Positions 18,901-28,400 of a stretch of 64,000 nt of DNA are shown here, one piece after another. Position 1 is the first letter of the stretch; each line of letters begins with the position of its first letter. A program made the translations under genes and the position numbers. This DNA comes from Thermoguttaceae bacterium (GTDB lineage: Bacteria > Planctomycetota > Planctomycetia > Pirellulales > Thermoguttaceae), in assembly GCA_017407125.1 (NCBI GenBank), contig JAFQXE010000023.1:124001-188000 (forward strand), in the 5' to 3' direction. The notes beneath the pieces are model-generated. The model was not told where the DNA came from. It did not search any database and saw nothing but the letters and a program-made list of their open reading frames with translations.

Positions 18901-20910
18901 AGCGCGACAGACGAACATGCGGTTAGCTATTCTTTGGTTGACGCCCCAAGCGGAATGAAGATTAACTCTGTTACAGGCGTTATCAGCTGGACTCCCGACT
19001 TTACCGCTGGCGTTCCGGAATCGATAACCGTCAAAGCGACGGACGCCGCGGGGAATTTTGCTCAGAAGTCTTACGAAGTTACCGTAACGGAAGGTCCATC
19101 GATAGTCGTTGAAGATCAGACGATTAACGAGCTGGAACCGTGGACTTACGAGCTGAACGTCGAAAATGTAACGCAGATTGAACTGGTTTCCGCGCCGGAC
19201 GGCTTGACGCTCAATGCGCCGCAAACCGAGGGTGGAAAGTGGTTCCTCGCCTGGACGCCGACCGAGCAGCAAGGCGGCGGAAGCGGTTCGTATACCGTTA
19301 AGCTCAAGGTCAGCAACGGTCAAAACGCGTCCAGAACCGCTTCGTTCAAGATTACCGTTAAAGAGGTCAATCAACTTCCCGTTATAACGACGATTCAAAA
19401 TCAAAGCGTCAATGAGGGAGAAACGCTCACGTTGACCGTTTTGGCGACAGACGGCGACGTTCCAACGCAAAAGTTGACCTGGAGTTTGACCAACGCCCCG
19501 GACGGCATGACGATTACCCCCGGTTCCGTCAACGGCAAGGCGACGATTTCCTGGACGCCCACAGAAGAGCAGGGCGGAAACAGCTATACGGTTACTGTTA
19601 CAGTTTCTGACGGCGTTGGCTCCGTTTCGCAAGACGTTGTCTTTACGGCAGTGGAAGCCAACAACGCGCCGGTATTCGACAATCCATCGCTGCCGATCGT
19701 CTTCTCCGGCAAACCGGGAACGATTACGCCGCTCAACAGCGTTTCGATTGACTTCAATGCGGTTGACCCTGACGCTCCGCCTGCTGGAATCGCGTATTCG
19801 TTAGTCGGAAACTCCGTCAGCGGAGCGTCAATCAATCCGACGACGGGCGAGTTCTCCTGGACGCCAGACGTCAATACGGCAGCGGGGAACTATTCGTTTA
19901 CCGTTCGCGCAACCGAGAACGACGCTCAAGCTCTGTATACAGATTACAACTTTTCGCTTACCGTTGTCGATGCGATTCAGATTAACGATCTTGCCGCGAT
20001 GGAAGTTACAGAAGGCTCAACCTTGACTGTTACGCCCACGACGAACGCGAGCGGCGTTTCCTGGAGACGCCTGACGTGGTCTTTGTCAGACGACGCTCCG
20101 GCAGGCGCGACGATTAATTCGTCAACGGGAAAGATTACCTGGACGCCGTCCGAAGCTCAGGGCGGGCAGGAATTCACGTTTACGGTCAACGTTTCAGACC
20201 AGGCGTCGAGCGATTCCGCGACGCTGACCGTTTCTGTAACCGAAATCGACAACCCGCCAAAGTTTGTCCGCCCGGATAATTCAGGAACGAACGTCGTCTA
20301 CCCAGGCTCAAATCTGACGGTTTCCTTCAAAGCCGTAGACCCGGACGCTTCCGCCCACTCAATTGTTTATACGCTCATCGACGCGCCGTGGGGCGTTCAC
20401 CTTGACGCAATGACCGGACTTGTCAGTTGGTCGATTCCGTATATGTTCCCGGCGGGCGTGTATAATATCACCGTTCGGGGGACGGAAATTATGTATAACA
20501 ACGACGCGATTGTTTCCGGTCTGTATACGGACTATACGCTTCGACTTGCTGTAGCGTCCAAGATTCCAGCGCCGCCCAGCCATCATTATAGTCTGTATAG
20601 TCAAACTCGATACGCCGTTCCTGACGAACTGGTTGTCGACGTGGCGTCGCAAAACGCACAGAACAACGTTGCAGCCGCCGCTGCCAGCGCTGCGTCTGCC
20701 GATCGCGTCTACAGTTCTTACGATACCATTTTGGGCATTCAGTTCAGCGGCTCGTCGCATAGCCTGGGAGAAATCAAACCTGACGACAAGGCGGAAGAGG
20801 ACGAACCGGAAACGCCCAAAGCGGAACCGGCTCCACAGGAGGTTCTGCTGACGCCGCAGAAGAAAACGCAGCTCAATTCCAAATCCGTTAATCTTAAAAA
20901 ACGACAATAA
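15967..20910 (+). CDS. Giant secreted surface protein: LEPR-XLL-like tag, cyclophilin-like domain, Ig-like repeats
   Basis: A 1647-residue protein. The N-terminus is basic and carries FEALEERALLDAAP (residues 31-44), a variant of the LEPR-XLL export motif of planctomycete surface proteins. Residues about 115-285 resemble a cyclophilin peptidyl-prolyl isomerase (MVFELFPNEAPDSV, AQFYITDG, LDAISAVETG), though the catalytic core is divergent. The remainder is a series of cadherin/He_PIG-type Ig-like modules, with recurring SLVDAPSGMKINSVTGVISW-like and ISWTPTEEQGG segments. The last 120 residues are Ala/Ser- then Glu/Lys-rich and could anchor the protein to the envelope. The ATG follows a long leader. 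A strong terminator follows, so it is monocistronic. It is probably an adhesin or matrix protein. Confidence 0.85.
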   Translation: MKQFLSKWGKILGMTNQKSRRAVKQGRRIQFEALEERALLDAAPILNLSALDYDQQAGCYSVDITSGATYQIPLTASDADGDEVYFSVTPDNTSFLSAAVSAGKRTDITAESNPYLKMRVTWTNSIGVSQSGTMVFELFPNEAPDSVARAIEAANDGFYNQTLIDYVKNGALIYGGSFNSSNEYIAEEYSTIDDNFNSSLQHTTKGLIGFLPASTTLNGNDTNTAQFYITDGKQIGLNSDLSIFGKLVSGYEVLDAISAVETGTHVVTINGQQYQYSDWPSTPITVVNAEIVEGNAYATTSNGTTSVGATVTLKSNLKVTTDEAYSTWMTVTAVDSQGNVSESVRVKVNISKADSTNSKPFITDFNAKEIVIPLSQSGQSAAYVNGLVNAKDIDSDTIYYWMGLYKQGSSELLTYCYSFDSSTGYYEIYTQNQSTHAYLTPGVYNWYTVVASGTEETDWNYGDSQMTPVYILPPKPMGLTLNPSSYGSGESGNETSKRSGLKFDVTGATKDMTVEIWTTINGVETCIGSATCVNSDGTVTVQMNSGIALNYGTYEFSVKQVLTTDVSVGNTRITGKRLESDALDGLTISIVSSDNASAPTILDPLFSTPSWEGGSACLLNNGVAEAFENEQFTLQLRASDPDEGDVVTWSILYAPESIADQLTLSATDADGGAVLTWTPGEECGDNQYSLILCASDGRGKFSTIEVAIEVNETQDNPIFYPTNDQAGTAGQWIMFSVQAYDPDPTNSQIAIYPVSIPSGFDASTLRGRSMLIYSDDGSEYLYTQYEIVMKLPQEAIEGDSASFTFQAVKTVAGQTLTSTQDVKIYVISQSAWEDAVTGAPTLEFVAGSGLDPDDVYITNNDNSNTVTTLSFLGQNLTPGKPVCLFSDNNVIGIESDVVVPSRVVTSTYGWTLTDGEHAITIAQPQQATVQTEDGAVLVDVMGAMSNALTIDVDTVLPVLADELTNNVMTEGVLFTSTASATDEHAVSYSLVDAPSGMKINSVTGVISWTPDFTAGVPESITVKATDAAGNFAQKSYEVTVTEGPSIVVEDQTINELEPWTYELNVENVTQIELVSAPDGLTLNAPQTEGGKWFLAWTPTEQQGGGSGSYTVKLKVSNGQNASRTASFKITVKEVNQLPVITTIQNQSVNEGETLTLTVLATDGDVPTQKLTWSLTNAPDGMTITPGSVNGKATISWTPTEEQGGNSYTVTVTVSDGVGSVSQDVVFTAVEANNAPVFDNPSLPIVFSGKPGTITPLNSVSIDFNAVDPDAPPAGIAYSLVGNSVSGASINPTTGEFSWTPDVNTAAGNYSFTVRATENDAQALYTDYNFSLTVVDAIQINDLAAMEVTEGSTLTVTPTTNASGVSWRRLTWSLSDDAPAGATINSSTGKITWTPSEAQGGQEFTFTVNVSDQASSDSATLTVSVTEIDNPPKFVRPDNSGTNVVYPGSNLTVSFKAVDPDASAHSIVYTLIDAPWGVHLDAMTGLVSWSIPYMFPAGVYNITVRGTEIMYNNDAIVSGLYTDYTLRLAVASKIPAPPSHHYSLYSQTRYAVPDELVVDVASQNAQNNVAAAAASAASADRVYSSYDTILGIQFSGSSHSLGEIKPDDKAEEDEPETPKAEPAPQEVLLTPQKKTQLNSKSVNLKKRQ

Positions 20911-20938
20911 TATTGTCAGTCGTTAAAACGTCAGACTC

Positions 20939-20997
20939 AAACGCAGGACTCGGGGCGTCATTCTAAAAAAGCCCTTTGGAGTCCTGCGTTTTTTTAT
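20939..20997 (+). terminator. Rho-independent terminator of the surface-protein gene
   Basis: A 13-bp perfect stem, AAACGCAGGACTC (20939-20951) with GAGTCCTGCGTTT (20979-20991), ends in a T-run. The 27-nt loop can pair internally (GGGGC with GCCCT). Confidence 0.85.
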
Positions 20998-21052
20998 ATT
21001 CTTTGAAGTTTCAATTATTCTTTAAAATTGCTCTATTCTAACCATCGAAAAT

Positions 21053-21080
21053 TTGCTATATAGCTTCTACGGATTATAAC
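21053..21080 (+). promoter_or_regulatory. Possible promoter of the MscS-like gene
   Basis: TTGCTA (21053-21058) and TATAAC (21075-21080) are spaced by 16 bp, 35 bp upstream of the ATG at 21116. Confidence 0.4.
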
Positions 21081-21115
21081 CTAATACTATTATTATTCCC
21101 CCGTTAGTATTTATT

Positions 21116-23224
21116 ATGAATAAAAATACATATTCAATTACTGTCAGTTGGACGATCGCTCGCCTGATGAGCGCCGCTCTGTTTACGTTGACAATTCTGA
21201 CCTTTGCGAATCCTGGAATGGCGCAAGACACGCCGGCGTCCCAGAACCCGCTCGACGTTTTTTCAAAAGCGTATTCGTTTGTTTTTCCAAACGAGTCTGA
21301 TCTTGGTCAGGCAATTCCTGTCGACCAGAAACAACCCGAGATTCAGATGGGTTCGGTTGACGTGAAAGAAGCCGATTCAGAAGAAGATGAAGACGTTGTA
21401 GAAGTTGAGGATATTTCTGAAGAGGAAATCCCGGAAGACAAGATTCCTCGCGAAGTCTATCCGGCAGAGATGTCAAAGCCGTCAGAGTCTGTTGGAAAAG
21501 ACGCGTCTGCTGAGGTGGAAACGCCTGCTGAAAAAGAAGCGTCTGATAAATCGGCAGAACCGGAAAAAGCTGAGCGCCAGGCGGAACCAGCGGCAGAAGA
21601 ATCGACCAAAACAGAAGAAAAGCCGGAGATTGACGCCAACGCGCTGCGAGTGTTTCAACGAATTCAGAGTCCGCGCGCTCTGGTCGAATTCTTTTTGGAA
21701 TCGACGTACAAACGCAATTACGACGACGCTTTGTTAACGATGGATTTATCAAAACTGCCGTCGGATATTCAGGACGTTGAAAAGTATATGCTGGTCTATC
21801 ATTTGGAACAGATTATTATTCGTCTGAAAAAGTTTTCTGTTGAAAAGATTCCTGAACAGTATGATAAAGACAGATATTTCCTTTGGCCCGACAAAGATTA
21901 CGAAGCGATTCTGCTTCTCAAACAGCCGGACGGCGCCTGGAAATTCGCTTCAGCGACCGTAGCCAATATCGAGAATAATTATAAACTCATCGAGAACCAG
22001 CCGCCGGTCTTCACTCAAAAAGGGTGGATGAAGCGCCTCCCGGAAAGCGCTTTCCAAACGTTTTGGGGAATGATGTATATTCAATGGATTCTCCTCATCG
22101 CGTTTTTCATAATTGGATATCTGGTTTACAAAATCGCTCCGGTTTTGACAGTTTACCTGATACTTATGCCGCTGCGGTTTGTCAAGCTGGGCGAGAACTA
22201 TATTGAACTGCTCAAACGCGCGCTGAGCCCGTTAGCGACATTGGCGATGTTGTATATTTGGTATCGCGGCCTGGTCTTCGTCCATGCAGCGCCAAACGTA
22301 ATTCAATGGGCAAAGTGGATAATTCATCCCCTCGGCATTGTTTTGGCAATGATCTCCCTGATTCGCTTGTGTGACGTTTTCGCGGAATGGCTCCGGAGAC
22401 GCTTTGTTCGGTCTTCCAACAAAACAGGCAACGTTCTGGTTGAGTTGACTAACCGCTGTTTGAAGTGTTTGGCGTTTTTCCTCGGCGTGATAGGAATTGC
22501 TCAGGTGTTCGGCTTTTCAGCTTTGGGGATTATCTCCGGGATGGGCATCGGCGGTATTGCCGTCGCCCTGGCTGCTCAGCAGACCATTGCCAACTTCTTC
22601 GGAAGCCTGACGATTCTTCTCGATCAGCCGTTTACGATTGGCGACTGGGTTGTCGTCAATGGCGTAGAAGGTTCCGTCGAATCCATTGGGCTGCGATCCA
22701 CTCGAATTCGTTCGTTTTATAATTCGTTGATTGTTATTCCCAACAGCTCGTTGGCAACCAGTACGATTGACAACATGGGACGACGTCAGTATCGCAGTTA
22801 CAAAACGTTTGTTGGCATAGAGTACGGCACGCCCGTAGAATTGATTGAGGCGTTCTGCGGCGGGATTCGCGCTCTGATTGAATCGTATCCCAACACCAGA
22901 AAAGACGACATTCGCGTTGCTGTAAACGAACTGGCAGATTCGAGCATTAACATTCTTCTGGTTTGCTTCTTTATCGCGCACAGCGCAGACGAAGAAAACG
23001 CATCGCGCCAGCGGCTGATTCTGGACGTTATTCGTCTTGCCAACCGTCTGGGCGTCAGCTTCGCCTTCCCCAGCGTTACGCAATATCAGATTAAACAGGA
23101 CGCTCCGACTTATCCAACTTTGACGGAAGTTAAGAACAATGCCGACGCCCCGGACCATTTCGGCGCGAAGCTCGGCAAAGAGATTGCCTCCGAGGGTCAG
23201 GAAGACGACGCTTCTGTAGTTTGA
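21116..23224 (+). CDS. MscS-family mechanosensitive ion channel
   Basis: A 702-residue channel. An N-terminal signal or first membrane segment precedes a Glu/Lys-rich region (about 75-175) unlike classic MscS, then a small folded domain (about 180-290). Several membrane spans follow. The pore-lining helix and beta domain are clear: GIISGMGIGGIAVALAAQQT, then NFFGSLTILLDQPFTIGDWV and IPNSSLATSTI. It would act as a pressure-release valve in the inner membrane. The acidic extension may sense or scaffold the periplasm. Its TGA stop is the beginning of a heptamer array. Confidence 0.9.
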   Translation: MNKNTYSITVSWTIARLMSAALFTLTILTFANPGMAQDTPASQNPLDVFSKAYSFVFPNESDLGQAIPVDQKQPEIQMGSVDVKEADSEEDEDVVEVEDISEEEIPEDKIPREVYPAEMSKPSESVGKDASAEVETPAEKEASDKSAEPEKAERQAEPAAEESTKTEEKPEIDANALRVFQRIQSPRALVEFFLESTYKRNYDDALLTMDLSKLPSDIQDVEKYMLVYHLEQIIIRLKKFSVEKIPEQYDKDRYFLWPDKDYEAILLLKQPDGAWKFASATVANIENNYKLIENQPPVFTQKGWMKRLPESAFQTFWGMMYIQWILLIAFFIIGYLVYKIAPVLTVYLILMPLRFVKLGENYIELLKRALSPLATLAMLYIWYRGLVFVHAAPNVIQWAKWIIHPLGIVLAMISLIRLCDVFAEWLRRRFVRSSNKTGNVLVELTNRCLKCLAFFLGVIGIAQVFGFSALGIISGMGIGGIAVALAAQQTIANFFGSLTILLDQPFTIGDWVVVNGVEGSVESIGLRSTRIRSFYNSLIVIPNSSLATSTIDNMGRRQYRSYKTFVGIEYGTPVELIEAFCGGIRALIESYPNTRKDDIRVAVNELADSSINILLVCFFIAHSADEENASRQRLILDVIRLANRLGVSFAFPSVTQYQIKQDAPTYPTLTEVKNNADAPDHFGAKLGKEIASEGQEDDASVV

Positions 23225-23242
23225 GGCAGTAGGCAGTAGTTT
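23222..23242. repeat. Heptamer array, GTAGGCA family, on the stop codon of the MscS gene
   Basis: Units TGAGGCA, GTAGGCA and GTAGTTT begin exactly at the TGA stop (23222-23224). The same word occurs at 38435-38503. Confidence 0.65.
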
Positions 23243-23522
23243 TTTAAACACACGAAAAACACGAAGAGAACGAAACAACACGAAAGAATATTTTAAAGGA
23301 TTTATTTAATTACGATAATTTTTAATTCTAAACATTTTTCGTCTATTTCGTTTATTTCGTTTATTTCGTGTGAAAAATATTCCTCTCGCAACTCAACGCC
23401 GTCCCACAATGTGGGACGGTTTCCCACGAGGGAAAAAGGCCGGTTTTAATTGTTTTGATATAAATTCTCAAAAAAATTTAAAAAATATCCTCTTTTTTTT
23501 ATAAAAAAAGCTTGTCAGGGTC
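23225..23522. repeat. Intergenic region with a 9-nt-periodic inverted repeat
   Basis: Between the MscS gene and the mraZ promoter. CACACGAAA (23249-23257) pairs with TTTCGTGTG (23364-23372). The arms are built from roughly 9-nt units containing ACGAA on the left and TTTATTTCG on the right, flanking an AT-rich centre. A smaller GTGGGACGGTTTCCCAC hairpin-like stretch follows near 23411. No gene seen. Confidence 0.6.
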
Positions 23523-23611
23523 TTGAAATCTTGAAAAATTGAGCTATACTGTTTTTGTTGGTTGTGGGAAATCAACCCACTAACTAAAAGAAATCGATAC
23601 AATACGTGGGA
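23523..23611 (+). promoter_or_regulatory. mraZ promoter with TGGGA boxes
   Basis: TTGAAA (23523-23528) and TATACT (23545-23550) are spaced by 16 bp. TGGGA occurs at 23564-23568 and 23607-23611, and GTGGG...CCCAC forms a small inverted repeat around the first. MraZ of other bacteria binds TGGGN boxes in its own promoter region, so autoregulation is plausible, although the spacing here is not the usual tight direct repeat. Confidence 0.45.
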
Positions 23612-23715
23612 TTTCAGCCGGTATTCAAAGACGGACCTTTTTACGCCGGAAACTGTCAAGGCTTTTGCAAACGAATGGATTGTTCTTCTAAAAGCCAAAA
23701 CAATTTCAGGAATTC

Positions 23716-24228
23716 GTGTCCGTTAATAATGCCGCTCCTGCCGAAGTTCTCATTAAAGGCGAGTTTACTCGCGCCTTGGATGAACGATACAGACTGGCTC
23801 TTCCCGCCTCGTTAATTCAGGCGTTGGAACCTTCAGCCAAAAACAGCGCCGCCAGCTGCATTCTCGCCAAGGAACGGACCGGATGCCTGAGTCTGTGGAA
23901 CGCCTCCAACTGGAAAGCTAAACTTTCACAAGGCGTTGAACTGATTCAGCGAAAACTCCAGATGGGAAAAATGGAAGGACGAATTGACCTGGTTCAAAAC
24001 CTCGGGCGCCTCCTTTCCACCCGTCACAAAGAACTGAAGCTGGACGCCAAAGGACGCATGCTCATTCCGGAAGGATTTCGAGAGTTTTTAGGCGTCAGCC
24101 AGGGCGACGAAGTCATTATCGTTGGCGCGGCGGTTTGTATAGAAATCTGGAACCCGCAAAAATGGATCGAATTCCTCGACAAGCAAATGCCGGAATTCAA
24201 TCAGCTGTTTGATCAGCTGGTTGAATGA
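23716..24228 (+). CDS. mraZ: MraZ-like transcription regulator (orphan)
   Basis: A 170-residue protein with two AbrB/SpoVT-like half-domains: KGEFTRALDERYRLALPASL (about 14-33) and KLDAKGRMLIPEGFREFLGV (about 111-130). These match the doubled MraZ fold, with an insert of about 25 residues between them making it longer than typical MraZ. The start is a GTG preceded by AGGA. In most bacteria mraZ leads the division and cell-wall (dcw) cluster. Here it is followed by a terminator and a convergent gene, with no mraW or fts genes, so it is separated from its usual role. Confidence 0.85.
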   Translation: MSVNNAAPAEVLIKGEFTRALDERYRLALPASLIQALEPSAKNSAASCILAKERTGCLSLWNASNWKAKLSQGVELIQRKLQMGKMEGRIDLVQNLGRLLSTRHKELKLDAKGRMLIPEGFREFLGVSQGDEVIIVGAAVCIEIWNPQKWIEFLDKQMPEFNQLFDQLVE

Positions 24229-24361
24229 TAGCAGAAACTGAATCAATACTTTTAATTTGGATTCAATCGGCTTGAAGTTTTTTTCATTTAGACGCGTTGT
24301 CTGGTGATTTTTGCAAGCTTAAATACGATCGTATATCGTTAGCTTCGAGTCGTTGAAATAT

Positions 24362-24398
24362 AAAAAGCCCGCGAGACCAATTGGTTAGCGGGCTTTTT
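24362..24398. terminator. Bidirectional terminator between mraZ and the ExbB-type gene
   Basis: AAAAAGCCCGC (24362-24372) and GCGGGCTTTTT (24388-24398) form an 11-bp stem with an A-run on one side and a T-run on the other, so it can act on both strands. Confidence 0.9.
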
Positions 24399-24430
24399 CA
24401 TTTCTTACGCCTGAATACGCTGCGTTAAGA

Positions 24431-25471
24431 TTATTTCTTCCCCTGATATTGAGACAGTGAAATTCGCGGTTTGCCTTCCTGCTTTTCCAAAATGTCGTAA
24501 AGAGGCAAAAGTCGGGAGTCCAGTTTATGAAACGCCTTGAGGATTCGTCCTTCAAACAGGTGAGCGATTAATGCCGCAGGAATGGCGACCGCCAAACCGG
24601 CGGCGGTTGTAACCAGAGCTACGTAGATGCCAGAGGAAAGCTGTTCAGCGCGATTGGCTCCGATTTCCAGATTGGCGGTAATATAAAACGCCTGAATCAT
24701 GCCCCAAACAGTTCCCAGCAAACCCAGCAGCGGAGCCAGAGACGAAACAAGCGTCAACCATCGAACGTTTCTGTACATGTTGGTTGCCTCGTCCTGTTTG
24801 GCGGACTCGACAGCCGCAACAATTTCCGGCAGCGGACGGCCGATTTTCAAAAGCGCCGCCTGAATTACTCGCGCGGCAGGCGAACGGTATTTATCGCAAA
24901 TAGTCCAAATCGCCATTGGAGAAAAATAGCTCGGTTCCAAATAGGGTTTAATCTGTTTGAAAAGTCTGCGGGGCATAATTGCGTTGTGACGAAGAGCGAT
25001 AAATCTTTCCAAAGCGAACATTAATCCAATGACGGAAAGCGCTCCGATGGGCCACATCAAAACACCGCCTGACTTGATAAGTTCAAGAATGTCAATTTGA
25101 GGAACCTGGTTCTTTTTGGCGTCCAGTTCCGCCTGCTCTTTTTCTTTAGCCAAACGCTCCTCTTCCTCCTGCTGAGCGACTTCCTTTTCGCCCTCTTCCA
25201 GATCCTGCAGCGCCATTTGTCGCGGATCGTTGGCTGCGGGCGAAGGTTCTTCTGGAACGCTCGCTTCAGGCGCCGGTTCAGGTTCCGGATTCTGAGCAAA
25301 AATTTCAGGAGCGAATTGGGTTTCAGGAACCGCGGGAGCAGGGGCGTCTTCCGAAACGAACGCCTGATTGTTTGACGCGTCTTCTGGCAGCGGTGGGAGC
25401 GCCTCGTCCTGTGCAAAAGCAGGAAGGGCCGCAAACAACGAAATAATCGACAGTAATAATAATCGGTTCAT
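24431..25471 (-). CDS. exbB: MotA/TolQ/ExbB family proton channel
   Basis: A 346-residue protein. A signal peptide (to about AFAQ, residue 21) is followed by a Pro/Glu-rich periplasmic region with a short coiled stretch (EEGEKEVAQQEEEERLAKEK). The conserved channel part has three hydrophobic segments: VLMWPIGALSVIGLMFALE, LVSSLAPLLGLLGTVWGMIQ and IYVALVTTAAGLAVAIPAAL, with the pore signature GLLGTVWGMI. It begins 13 bp after a large TPR gene and is surely cotranscribed with it. No ExbD/TolR partner is seen; the unit ends at the terminator. It may power envelope processes or use an ExbD encoded elsewhere. Confidence 0.9.
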   Translation of the reverse strand: MNRLLLLSIISLFAALPAFAQDEALPPLPEDASNNQAFVSEDAPAPAVPETQFAPEIFAQNPEPEPAPEASVPEEPSPAANDPRQMALQDLEEGEKEVAQQEEEERLAKEKEQAELDAKKNQVPQIDILELIKSGGVLMWPIGALSVIGLMFALERFIALRHNAIMPRRLFKQIKPYLEPSYFSPMAIWTICDKYRSPAARVIQAALLKIGRPLPEIVAAVESAKQDEATNMYRNVRWLTLVSSLAPLLGLLGTVWGMIQAFYITANLEIGANRAEQLSSGIYVALVTTAAGLAVAIPAALIAHLFEGRILKAFHKLDSRLLPLYDILEKQEGKPRISLSQYQGKK

Positions 25472-25484
25472 AATACGTTACGGG

Positions 25485-28400
25485 TTACTTCTTTAATTGT
25501 TGCAGTTTAGTTTTGGCGACTTGAGCTTTTGAACAGTTGGGGTAGTCGTCAAGGATTGTTTGATACATTTTTCGAGCCTTATTAACCTGTTTGAGAGATT
25601 CAAAACACCGGGCGGCTTCGTAACAGGCGGTTCCCTGAAGTTCAGAAATCTCCTGAAGCTCGGGAAACTTTTTGCCAATGTTGATAACATAATAATAATT
25701 AATAATTGCTTCTTTATAATTCTCTTTATCAAACATCAATTCGCCAAGATATTGCCACGATTTGATAATTGACAAGAACGAAGCCTCTGGAACCTTTTTC
25801 GGGTCTATGTCAGCATTTTCGTTGACGATTTGTTCAAACAGCTTTTCTGCCTTTTCTCTGTTATTGGTTTTAAACCAGACTAACGCCCGGATGTATTGCA
25901 TGGCAGGTTCCCAGTTTTTCGATTCCTGAGCCAAGTCCGGAGTTATAGCGTTGTTTGAATCGAGAACCGTGTCAATGAGTTTGGCTGCCAGATTGAAATC
26001 GCCGATATTAAATGCGCATTCCGCTGCGTGAACCGCCGCCATTGCCTGAGATTGAATCGGCAATTTCGGAAGCGATTTGTACAGGGTTAGCGCCTCAGAA
26101 TATTTTTTTTGCCAGTACAAACAATCAGCCGCCATTAATCGGGATTGCAAGACAATATCTTTTAAGACCTGCTGCTGAGAATCTTTTGAGGAGTCGCTAA
26201 TGCTGACAGCGCGATTAAACCATTTCAAGGCGTCTTCGAACGCTCTTTGGTCATAGGAAATCCATCCCAGTTTATGCGCCGACTTTATAGCCGCCGATGG
26301 GTCTGAACCGTTAACTGCAAAAGTTAAAAATTCTTTAGCTTTGTCATACTGCTTTGAATTTGCCGCGGATTCTCCTAATGAATATGCGCTTTCAAAGCGA
26401 TGCGGAGACGTTTTATAATTATTGTACAGGTATTCATACTGCTTATAGGCGTCGTCTTTTTTATCCGCCTTAAACAGGGCGATAGCGTAAAGGAATATAG
26501 CAGAGTCTTCATTTGCAATTGTCTGATTAAGACGTTCTCTTGTTTTCATAAAAGCGTCGAACGCTTTTTGAGTCTCTTCAATTTTGTTGTCCTGCATCGC
26601 CAGAGACGAAACCTCAAGCAGACGCAAAGACAATTCCCAATTGTCCAATTGTTCTTTTTGTTTTGCAATTTCCAATCCCTTACGAGAATCGGCAGTTGCT
26701 TCAGCAAATTTTTTAAGAGAATTTTGGCATGATGCGCGAAGTCGATAAACTTCAATGACGTTGTCATGATCAGGATAGTCTTTGATGAACAGGACGCTGA
26801 GATTCAACGCCTGATCCCACATTTTTTGTTTGGTCAGAATGCTCATTGAGTCAAGAATTGCCGCTGGACGGTATTGGGAACCTTTGTCTTGAGCAATGAT
26901 TTTATTTGCCTCGTCCAGGGCTGCTTTGGTATTTCCCGCAACCAGGTGAAGGTGAGAAATATAAGAAACTGTTCCCTGCTTAAGCTGAGAATTGGGATAG
27001 TCAGCAAGTATTTTCTGGAACGTTTCCATCGCTTTTTCATAATTATTCTGCTTGTTGTAAATCACGCCCTTTGTGAACAAAACTTTATCCATGCCAGAAT
27101 AATCGGGATGCTTGTCCTGACAAAACTGTATGACGTTCAGAGCGTAGTCGAGCTTGTTGAGTTCACACGCGGCTTTTCCGGACAGGTATAAAGCCTCAGG
27201 GCGAATCTCATTTGATTTGATGTTGGGAATCTCCTTGGGAAGAATTTTGTAGATGACGTCGTATTGATTAAACCTTTCGAGTATTAAGCAGGTCTGGATG
27301 AGCCAATAATACCGGTTGACGTCTTCGGGATGATTTTTATACAACGCATAATACAGGTTGCCCGCTTCTTTAAACTTTTGGGATTGAAACAGACATTTGG
27401 CTTCCAGAATCTGGGAATCCAGAACTTGTGACGAATCTTTCCACAGAGTTCGAATTTTATGACACAATACAATAGCGTTATCATAATTCTGAAGATTAAA
27501 TTCCGTTTGAGCCGCTTTGAAAGCCGCCCAGGGAGCGGATGGCGCGTCTGGCCACTGAAGAGTGATTCTGTCGCATAATTTAATGCAGGTCTGAAGTCGT
27601 TTGGGATCGTCTGACTTGCTTAAAATATTGACGCGTAAAACGCAGGCCTGTCTGACGGCGATTTGCTTTGTTTCCGGTTCCGTTGGCAGACATTTAAACT
27701 GAGATTCCGGCGTCAAATCAATTCGCTTTATTGCGTTGTCGATATCGTTTTCTTCCAGGAAAATCTCAGCCAGAATCAGATTTGCTTTTGGACTGTATTC
27801 ATCAAATTCCGTTGCCTTGAGCAAAAACTCTTTTGCTTTTTGAGCGTTGGGGATTTTCCGATAGGCGTCGCCGCAGGAGAGGGTTGCAGACGGAATAAAG
27901 GTTGATTTGGGAAATCTGGCAATGACGTCAGAAAAAACCTGAGCCGCTTTGGCGTAATCGTGAAGCTGTAACAAACAGGCGCCGCGATAGTACAAGGCGT
28001 AGTCTGTTTTGTCGAACAGCTCAATCCCTTTCGCTTTCGGATCGCTGGCAATAGCGTACTGCTTTTCCGCCTCAGCGTAATTTTCGGTAATGTACAGAGC
28101 GTCGCCCGCCAAAACTGCGGCGCTATACGCTTCTGGCTGTTGATTCCATCTTTTAGAGAACTCCATTCCCAATCGGGCGCATTGGCTGTACATTTTTTGT
28201 TTGAATAAAATATTGCCAGTGCACAGATACGCCTTTGGGGCGAATTCGTTATTAGGCGATTTATGCCAAATATCTATATAAAGCTTTTTTGCCTCGTCTT
28301 CAGCTCCGATTTGCTCATTAACCTTTGCCAGATTGAACTTGGCATAAATTACATTTTCAGAGTCAGGAAAATCTTTGAGGAGCGTTTCCAGGCGGGTTTT

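Noticed and set aside
18574..19632. 352-codon minus-strand frame
   Set aside because: Antisense to the Ig-like repeats of the surface protein; Arg/Asn-rich translation without domains.
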